From Clostridiales bacterium (GTDB lineage Bacteria; Bacillota; Clostridia; Lachnospirales; Lachnospiraceae), in NCBI GenBank assembly GCA_019418195.1, contig DYCJ01000093.1:2537-8592 (forward strand): a stretch of DNA of 6,056 nt. Direction: 5' to 3'. Position numbers and translations under genes: made by a program. The notes under the pieces were generated by a model. It had not been told where the DNA came from, searched no databases, and worked only from the letters and a program-made list of their open reading frames with translations. Of this stretch, positions 1 to 4,312 are shown in pieces. Numbering within the stretch: position 1 is the stretch's first letter; each line of letters begins with the position of its first letter.

Positions 1-365
1 CGTTTGTACACATTTGCCAGGCTCTCTTCAATCTCACTCTTGTCTTTTCGCGTGTAAGCTCCCATCCTCAGATTTTCATATACGCTCAGCTCGGCAAACA
101 CACGCCGTCCTTCCGGGACATGTGCCATTCCCATAGAAACGATCTTATGGGCAGGCACTTTTGTGATATCTTTGCCTTCAAAGATCACATGACCTTTTTT
201 TGGGGAAATAAGCCCTGTGATCGTATGGAGAGTTGTTGTTTTTCCCGCACCGTTGGCGCCGATCAATGCAATAACCTCTCCTTTATTTACTTCAAATGAA
301 ATGCCTTTGATTGCCTGGATAACTCCGTAATATACTTCCAGATCTTTGACTTCAAGCATTGCCAT
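1..365 (-). CDS. livF: LivF-type branched-chain amino-acid ABC transporter ATPase (partial, C-terminus missing)
   Basis: One of the two cytoplasmic ATPase subunits that power a HAAT-type (branched-chain amino acid or related) importer together with LivG, LivH and LivM. 121 complete codons are visible; the family is about 235 residues, so roughly half is outside the left edge. Seen: Walker A GANGAGKT at residues 36-43, and the LivF hallmark VPEGRRVF at 83-90, where the usual Q-loop glutamine is replaced by E as is typical of LivF. The signature motif, Walker B and H-loop are off the window. The ATG at 363-365 is chosen because AGGAGG lies 9 nt upstream (375-380); a second ATG at 357-359 would have a 15-nt spacing. 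That ribosome binding site overlaps the livG stop codon (TAGGAGG), so translation is probably coupled. Substrate cannot be read from the ATPase. Confidence 0.95.
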   Translation of the reverse strand, partial: MAMLEVKDLEVYYGVIQAIKGISFEVNKGEVIALIGANGAGKTTTLHTITGLISPKKGHVIFEGKDITKVPAHKIVSMGMAHVPEGRRVFAELSVYENLRMGAYTRKDKSEIEESLANVYK

Positions 366-378
366 AACCAGTTTCCTC

Positions 379-1137
379 CTATTCTCCAAGATATGCTGTG
401 ATGACCTGCGGATCGTTCAGTACCTCCGATGTACTGCCCTGACAGAGCACCTCACCAAAGTTCAGTACTGTCAATTTCTCACAGATTCCGCTTACCAGTT
501 TCATATCATGTTCGATCAGGAGGATCGTCATGTGGAATTCCTCACGCACAAAGCGGATCATATCCATCAGCTCTCCCGTCTCATTCGGGTTCATTCCGGC
601 AGCCGGCTCATCCAGGAGCAAAAGCTTCGGCTCCGTTGCCAGCGCCCTGGCGATCTCCAGACGTCTCTGCTGTCCGTAAGGAAGATTTGACGCTTTTCTG
701 TGTGCGGCTTCTTCCAGATTAAATACCTTCAGAAGTTCCATGGCCTGCTCATCCATTTCTTTCTCCACTTTTCTGTATCTCGGGAGACGCAGGATTCCCT
801 CAATCGTGGAATAATGATGTTTATTGTGGAGTCCCACCTTTACATTGTCCAGAACACTCAAATCTTTAAAAAGGCGGATATTCTGGAACGTTCTTGCGAT
901 ACCGGCCTTGCTGATATCGATAGTCTTTTTCCCTGTGATATCTTTCCCGTCCAGGTTCACTTTTCCTGTATCCGGTTTGTACACTCCTGTCAGCAGGTTA
1001 AAGACAGTTGTCTTCCCCGCTCCGTTGGGTCCGATCAGCCCGTAAAGTTCTTCTTTTTCAATTGAAATATCAAATGCATTCACCGCACGGAGACCGCCGA
1101 ATGAAATACCCAGATTTTTTACTTCCAGTAATGCCAT
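379..1137 (-). CDS. livG: LivG-type branched-chain amino-acid ABC transporter ATPase
   Basis: Second ATPase of the HAAT importer; it hydrolyses ATP in the cytoplasm to drive uptake through LivHM. 252 residues, close to the 255 of E. coli LivG, and complete. Motifs in order: Walker A GPNGAGKT 36-43, Q-loop ARTFQN with Q85, LivG-style signature LPYGQQRRLE 152-161, Walker B LLLLDE ending at D176-E177 followed by PAAGMNP, and H-loop histidine H210 in IEHDM. All catalytic residues are present. The frame stays open upstream to 1191, but the start at 1135-1137 is preferred: AGGAGG at 1148-1153 lies 10 nt away and the protein then begins MALLEVKNL, as usual for the family. It overlaps the livM stop by one base (TAATG), a typical coupled junction. 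The gene ends in TAG inside the livF ribosome binding site. Confidence 0.97.
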   Translation of the reverse strand: MALLEVKNLGISFGGLRAVNAFDISIEKEELYGLIGPNGAGKTTVFNLLTGVYKPDTGKVNLDGKDITGKKTIDISKAGIARTFQNIRLFKDLSVLDNVKVGLHNKHHYSTIEGILRLPRYRKVEKEMDEQAMELLKVFNLEEAAHRKASNLPYGQQRRLEIARALATEPKLLLLDEPAAGMNPNETGELMDMIRFVREEFHMTILLIEHDMKLVSGICEKLTVLNFGEVLCQGSTSEVLNDPQVITAYLGE

Positions 1138-2207
1138 TACTTCACAGCCTCCTTTTTCTTTCTGAAGAAAGAGAGATGTTTTTCTCTCCACTCGATCGCT
1201 TTCGGCGCCCAGTTAAAGAGCATCATTGCGATCAATACAATTGCATAGATCAACATACGATAATCCTGCAGGCCTCTCAGAAGCTCCGGGAGAAGTGTCA
1301 GGATCACGGCTGCAATAATCGAGCCTCTGATATTTCCAATACCGCCCAGCACGACAAATACAAGGATCATGATGGACTGGTTATATCCGAAGTTGTTTGT
1401 GTTTGCTGTCAGTGTAGACAGGTTATGCGCATAGAGCACGCCTGCCCCGCCGGCCAGTGCCGCTGAAACGGTAAACGCCATCAGTTTATATTTCGTAATA
1501 TTGATTCCCACAGACTCTGCCGCGATCCGGTTATCGCGGATTGCCATGATCGCACGTCCGTCTCTGGAATTGATCATGTTGAGCACGATAAACAGAGTGA
1601 TCAGGATCATGATAAAGCCGATCAGGAATGTAGAATCCTGCGGCGTACCCGTGATTCCCTGAGGACCATTTACAATAACGGTTCCGTCCGGTTCCATATT
1701 CAGTCCCATCACATCCTTTGTGGAGAAATGGAATCCGTTGGAATCCTTACCGATAAACAGTACGTTGACAAGGTTCTTGATGATCTCGCCGAATGCAAGT
1801 GTAACAATGGCGAGGTAGTCTCCTTTTAAGCGGAGCACAGGGATACCGATGATGATACCGAAAATTGCCGCAACTGCGATGCCGATCAGCATTGCAAGCA
1901 AAAAGCGCAGAATTCCGTTCTCGATCACGTCCTTCATGCATTTTGAGAAAAATGCACTTGAAAATGCTCCCACGCACATAAAGCCCGCATGGCCAAGACT
2001 CAGTTCCCCAAGGATACCTACTACAAGATTCAGGGAAACTGCCATGATCACATAGATACAGATCGGCACCATGATACCTTCCAGAAGACTGGAGATACTT
2101 CCCGTGGCGATCAGTGTCTGCATGATGATAAAAGCAATGATCACCATGCCATATGTGATAAGATTACTTTTTGTATTTTTATTCATTTTCTTCAACATAC
2201 CGTCCAC
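1137..2207 (-). CDS. livM: LivM-type branched-chain amino-acid ABC transporter permease
   Basis: Membrane permease that pairs with LivH to form the translocation path of the HAAT importer. 356 residues with many hydrophobic segments, the first at about 15-33, and a basic C-terminus (RKKKEAVK). Family marks seen: GELSLGHAGF at 67-76, LRLKGDYLAIVTLAFGEI at 125-142, and the cytoplasmic ATPase-coupling loop around 217-245 (GRAIMAIRDNRIAAESVGIN). A hydrophilic stretch at about 153-190 precedes the fifth or sixth membrane segment. The start is uncertain: GTG at 2205-2207 directly follows the livH stop and has AGGAG 9 nt upstream (2217-2221); ATG at 2196-2198 has AGGTGG 5 nt upstream; ATG at 2184-2186 has only a weak site. 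All give nearly the same protein. The gene overlaps livG by one base. Confidence 0.96.
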   Translation of the reverse strand: MDGMLKKMNKNTKSNLITYGMVIIAFIIMQTLIATGSISSLLEGIMVPICIYVIMAVSLNLVVGILGELSLGHAGFMCVGAFSSAFFSKCMKDVIENGILRFLLAMLIGIAVAAIFGIIIGIPVLRLKGDYLAIVTLAFGEIIKNLVNVLFIGKDSNGFHFSTKDVMGLNMEPDGTVIVNGPQGITGTPQDSTFLIGFIMILITLFIVLNMINSRDGRAIMAIRDNRIAAESVGINITKYKLMAFTVSAALAGGAGVLYAHNLSTLTANTNNFGYNQSIMILVFVVLGGIGNIRGSIIAAVILTLLPELLRGLQDYRMLIYAIVLIAMMLFNWAPKAIEWREKHLSFFRKKKEAVK

Positions 2208-3092
2208 CTACACTTTCTCCTGAATCTTCTTGCCTAAAAGTCCCGTAGGTTTCACTAAAAGTACGACGATAAGCACTGCAAATACCAGGGCATCTGCCAT
2301 CTGTGATGTAATATACGCCCTTCCAAAGATCTCGATGATCCCAAGGAGAATTCCGCCGATAAACGCGCCCGGGATCGAACCGATACCGCCGAATACTGCT
2401 GCCACAAACGCCTTGATACCAGGCATTGCTCCGGTATACGGTGTTACACTCGGATAGGCTGAGCAGTACAGGACGCCTGCGATTGCTGCCAGGGCAGAAC
2501 CAATGGCAAATGTCAGGGCGATCGTTCCGTTTACGTTGATTCCCATAAGCTGTGCGGCGCCTTTGTCCTCAGACACTGCACGCATCGCCTGACCGGGTTT
2601 TGACTTCTGTACAAATGCCACAAGCACGATCATAATGACAATGCAGACTCCGATCGTGACGATCGTAACACCTGAAATACTGAGCTGTCCTTCCGCCAGC
2701 GTGATCCCGCTCCACTTGATAACTGACGGAAAAGTCTTTGCGTTAGAGCCAAAGGCAAGCAGCGCAATATTCTGCAGCAGATAGCTGACACCGATCGCCG
2801 TGATCAGCACTGACAGCGATGAAGCTGCATTCCTGAGCGGCTTATATGCAATTCTCTCGATCACGACACCGAGCACGGTACATACGACGATTGCGATCAG
2901 CACTGCGATGACCGGCGACAGACCGGCCTGAGTCATGGCAAGCAAAGCCATGTAGGCACCGATCATAATAACATCGCCATGCGCGAAGTTCAGCATTTTC
3001 GCAATACCGTACACCATGGTATAACCAAGAGCGATGATCGCATAGACACTTCCCAGACTTAATCCGTTGATTAAATACGATATAAAGCTCAT
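2208..3092 (-). CDS. livH: LivH-type branched-chain amino-acid ABC transporter permease
   Basis: First gene of the liv operon and partner of LivM in the inner channel of the importer. 294 residues from the chosen start, matching the usual size near 300. Seen: N-terminal NGLSLGSVYAIIALGYTMVYG, the highly conserved MLNFAHGDVIMIGAY block (about residues 33-47), the cytoplasmic coupling loop AMRAVSEDKGAAQLMGIN (about 169-186), and a late FVAAVFGGIGSIPGAFIGG membrane segment. The ATG at 3090-3092 is preferred because GGAAGGGA lies just upstream at suitable distance; ATGs at 3096-3098 and 3111-3113 are in frame, but the first sits too close to that site and the second has no ribosome binding site. 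A good promoter lies about 40 nt upstream. Unusually for liv clusters, no binding-protein gene precedes it. Confidence 0.96.
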   Translation of the reverse strand: MSFISYLINGLSLGSVYAIIALGYTMVYGIAKMLNFAHGDVIMIGAYMALLAMTQAGLSPVIAVLIAIVVCTVLGVVIERIAYKPLRNAASSLSVLITAIGVSYLLQNIALLAFGSNAKTFPSVIKWSGITLAEGQLSISGVTIVTIGVCIVIMIVLVAFVQKSKPGQAMRAVSEDKGAAQLMGINVNGTIALTFAIGSALAAIAGVLYCSAYPSVTPYTGAMPGIKAFVAAVFGGIGSIPGAFIGGILLGIIEIFGRAYITSQMADALVFAVLIVVLLVKPTGLLGKKIQEKV

Positions 3093-3132
3093 ATTCATTC
3101 CCTTCCATTCCATACTTTACTATAATATATCA

Positions 3133-3160
3133 ACTGATTATACCACAGGTATACGACAGT
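3133..3160. promoter_or_regulatory. Operator-like dyad overlapping the liv -10 box
   Basis: The minus strand reads TATACC-TGT-GGTATA (3139-3153), a perfect 6-3-6 inverted repeat whose right arm overlaps the TATAAT box. It is nested inside an outer ACTG (3157-3160) and CAGT (3133-3136) pair, giving a 28-bp dyad. The position is right for a repressor that blocks polymerase. Part of the symmetry comes from the -10 sequence itself, so this could be partly chance. No regulator family can be named from the site. Confidence 0.4.
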
Positions 3161-3166
3161 AATCAA
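3137..3166 (-). promoter_or_regulatory. Sigma-A type promoter of the livHMGF operon
   Basis: On the minus strand, TTGATT (3161-3166) is followed after 18 nt by a perfect TATAAT (3137-3142) with an extended TGn immediately before it (3143-3145). Transcription should start near 3130, giving a leader of about 38 nt to the chosen livH start. This makes livH the first gene of the transcript. Confidence 0.75.
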
Positions 3167-3167
3167 C

Positions 3168-3193
3168 AAAAAAATCGAGCACACTCGGTTTTT
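3168..3193 (-). terminator. Short hairpin with T-run, possible weak (bidirectional) terminator
   Basis: Minus strand: CGAG-TGTG-CTCG (3176-3187), extended after one mismatch by five A:T pairs, then seven T's (3168-3174). The GC core is only four pairs, so efficiency is doubtful. It lies just upstream of the liv promoter and would isolate liv from upstream read-through. On the plus strand the T-run is shorter (3189-3193). Confidence 0.45.
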
Positions 3194-3202
3194 AAACCAA
3201 CA

Positions 3203-3278
3203 GTTCAGCCATCTGATGTCAGGAGACAGATTTATGCTCGCATAAGAATCTGGCTGCTGGCAATCAGATGAGCTGAGC
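3203..3278. repeat. 76-nt imperfect palindrome (long hairpin)
   Basis: The arms 3203-3237 and 3240-3278 pair almost throughout. Reading outward from the centre: TTATGC-TC-GCATAA (3232-3245) with a two-base bulge, CAGATT (3227-3232) with AATCTG (3247-3252), a mismatched section at 3218-3226 with 3253-3261 in which most bases still pair, CATCTGAT (3210-3217) with ATCAGATG (3263-3270), and TCAGC (3205-3209) with GCTGA (3272-3276). It has no coding content. It could be a remnant of a small non-autonomous mobile element, a structured RNA, or a nucleoid-type intergenic palindrome. I do not recognise the family. Confidence 0.65.
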
Positions 3279-3314
3279 GCCCGTTTATGAGCAAAGATGC
3301 GGCGCCAGCCGCGG

Positions 3315-3450
3315 TAAGCACGAAGTGCGGCTTTGCGAATGGCGCGAGCTGAACTGTGGACGCAACGTAAGCACGAAGTGCGGTTTTACGAATGGCGCGG
3401 CTGAACTGTGGACGCACAGAAAGCACGATGGTGCGGCTGAACTGCGGGCA
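3315..3450. repeat. Three tandem GC-rich repeat units (53, 52 and about 31 nt)
   Basis: Units begin at 3315, 3368 and 3420. Units 1 and 2 differ at only a few positions (for example GCTTTGCG against GTTTTACG, and GCGCGAGC against GCGCGGC). Each carries a small hairpin: GCAC-GAA-GTGC in units 1 and 2 (3318-3328, 3371-3381) and GCAC-GATG-GTGC in unit 3 (3423-3434). Each ends in a CTGAACTG block. Unit 3 lacks 17 nt lying between two GCGG copies, consistent with slippage. A degenerate earlier unit may occupy about 3270-3300. Open frames cross the repeats on both strands but have no good start sites and look incidental. Repeats are contiguous with no spacers, so this is not CRISPR. Confidence 0.8.
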
Positions 3451-3452
3451 CA

Positions 3453-3507
3453 AAAAAAGGCGAGACAGGAAAATCTTACACGTACATTTTCCTGTCTCTC
3501 CTTTTTT
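3453..3507 (-). terminator. Strong intrinsic (bidirectional) terminator after the cytidylate-kinase-like gene
   Basis: A perfect 13-bp inverted repeat, GAGACAGGAAAAT (3462-3474) and ATTTTCCTGTCTC (3486-3498), with an 11-nt loop, extends after one mismatch through GG:CC and six A:T pairs. On the minus strand the stem is followed by a run of seven T's (3452-3458). It begins 13 nt after the stop codon at 3520, so it ends that transcript. The symmetric A and T runs mean it could also work on the plus strand. Confidence 0.92.
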
Positions 3508-3519
3508 ACTCCTCATCTG

Positions 3520-4152
3520 TCACTCGCGCGTCTCCCACTTCCGGTAGATTGCTTCCAGCGCATCTACCACTCCGTCGATTCCAAGCAGGCTCGCATTGAA
3601 CATCATGCTGTTTGCATCAATGCCTCCCCACTCTCTTTTCGTGCGCGCTTCATAATAATTTTTCCTGTCGCGGTCTGTTTTCCTGATCTTGTCGGCTGCC
3701 TGCTTTTCATCCAGTTTATAGAGCTTCATGATCCGTCGGATCCGGTCTTCTTTATATGCATAGATAAATGTATTGATACAGTTTGTATAATCTCCGAGAA
3801 CATAGTCTGCGCATCTTCCTACGAAGATTCCCGGTCCTTCCTCCGCAAGTTTACGGATGATCGCTGACTGCCTCTCATATACCCGGTCTGTCAGCGTTTT
3901 TCCTGATTCATCACTGTTCATAAATACGCGATACTCCAGACTGCTTGATGCATAAGCTGAAAGGAATCTCCCCAGGATTGTCTCATCTACCTTTGTCGCA
4001 TCTTCATTGCTGATACGCAGCTCCTGTGCCGCCATGCGGATCAGATTGTGGTCATACAGCGGAATATCGAGTCTCTCCGCCAGTTTATTTCCGATCTCGT
4101 GTCCTCCGCTTCCAAACTGTCTGCCGATCGTGATGATCGTATGCTGCATCAT
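3520..4152 (-). CDS. Cytidylate kinase-like family protein (Cytidylate_kin2 type)
   Basis: 210 residues, matching the cytidylate kinase-like family common in Clostridia (the PF13189-type fold by recognition). Seen: glycine-rich nucleotide-binding loop GRQFGSGGHEIG at 10-21, IPLYDHNLI at 30-38, the conserved GPGIFVGRCADYVL at 106-119, an Arg-rich lid region DRIRRIMKLY at 136-145, and KTDRDRKNYYEARTKREWGG at 158-177, a family hallmark. The loop lacks the GK[ST] lysine of true CMP kinases, as is usual in this branch, so CMP kinase activity is unproven; the role is probably phosphotransfer to an unknown substrate. The ATG at 4150-4152 is chosen because AGAGGAG (4161-4167) lies 8 nt upstream; an in-frame GTG at 4159-4161 overlaps that site. 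It has its own promoter and terminator, so it is likely monocistronic. Confidence 0.9.
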   Translation of the reverse strand: MMQHTIITIGRQFGSGGHEIGNKLAERLDIPLYDHNLIRMAAQELRISNEDATKVDETILGRFLSAYASSSLEYRVFMNSDESGKTLTDRVYERQSAIIRKLAEEGPGIFVGRCADYVLGDYTNCINTFIYAYKEDRIRRIMKLYKLDEKQAADKIRKTDRDRKNYYEARTKREWGGIDANSMMFNASLLGIDGVVDALEAIYRKWETRE

Positions 4153-4173
4153 ATGTGTCACTCCTCTCTGCGA

Positions 4174-4190
4174 AGCGCTGCAAGAGCGCT
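4174..4190 (-). promoter_or_regulatory. Leader hairpin just upstream of the kinase-like gene's ribosome binding site
   Basis: AGCGCT-5 nt-AGCGCT forms a 6-bp stem ending 6 nt before the AGAGGAG site, in a leader of about 95 nt. The leader also carries two direct GGATTC copies (minus strand, 4226-4231 and 4207-4212). It may shape translation or mRNA stability. I recognise no riboswitch or T-box consensus here. Confidence 0.4.
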
Positions 4191-4253
4191 ATATTTATCG
4201 TACCGGGAATCCTCAGCTGCTGCCCGAATCCCCAGTGTTTTATTCACAGTTAG

Positions 4254-4282
4254 ATTATATCATCATTATGCACAAATTGAAC
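4254..4282 (-). promoter_or_regulatory. Promoter of the cytidylate-kinase-like gene
   Basis: The minus strand carries a perfect TATAAT at 4254-4259 preceded by TGA (4260-4262), an extended -10. The -35 region is poor (TTCAAT, 4276-4281, spacing 16), so the extended -10 would carry recognition. Transcription would start near 4247, about 95 nt before the ATG. The promoter sits within the 160-nt gap after the permease stop codon, where I see no clear terminator. Confidence 0.6.
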
Positions 4283-4312
4283 AGTATTCTAAGGATATTT
4301 TTGTAAAATTTT

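Larger units (their letters stand above)
3114..3519. other. Non-coding island between the kinase-like gene and livH
   Basis: About 400 bases with no gene I can support. It contains the strong terminator, the tandem repeats, the long palindrome, the weak terminator and the liv promoter listed separately. The portion 3201-3444 is bounded by CAGTTCAGCC (3201-3210) and its exact inverse GGCTGAACTG (3435-3444). Open frames on either strand run through repeats, lack ribosome binding sites and, on the plus strand, run antisense into the kinase-like gene. Confidence 0.7.

Noticed and set aside
1137..1191. Longer livG starting at 1191
   Set aside because: It would add 18 residues read from inside livM, without a good ribosome binding site; the start at 1137 has AGGAGG and the family's usual N-terminus.
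346..2457. Several plus-strand open frames opposite the liv genes
   Set aside because: They are shadows of well-supported minus-strand genes with complete family motifs, and show no protein features of their own.
3121..3126. Plus-strand TATAAT as a divergent promoter
   Set aside because: There is no acceptable -35 at the right spacing, and the run is part of the AT-rich liv leader.
3315..3450. CRISPR array
   Set aside because: Units are contiguous with a 52-53 nt period, no unique spacers and only three copies; no cas genes are nearby.
3232..3516. Minus-strand open frame of 94 codons through the repeats
   Set aside because: It runs through the terminator and the tandem repeats, has no ribosome binding site and no recognisable protein motif. 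It looks like an incidental reading of GC-rich repeats.
3325..3867. Plus-strand open frame of 180 codons across the repeat region
   Set aside because: Its first part is translated tandem repeat, the rest is antisense to the kinase-like gene, and there is no ribosome binding site. It also crosses a strong terminator hairpin.
4162..4312. Riboswitch or T-box in the leader of the kinase-like gene
   Set aside because: No T-box antiterminator motif and no known riboswitch consensus could be recognised; only a small hairpin and a short direct repeat are visible.
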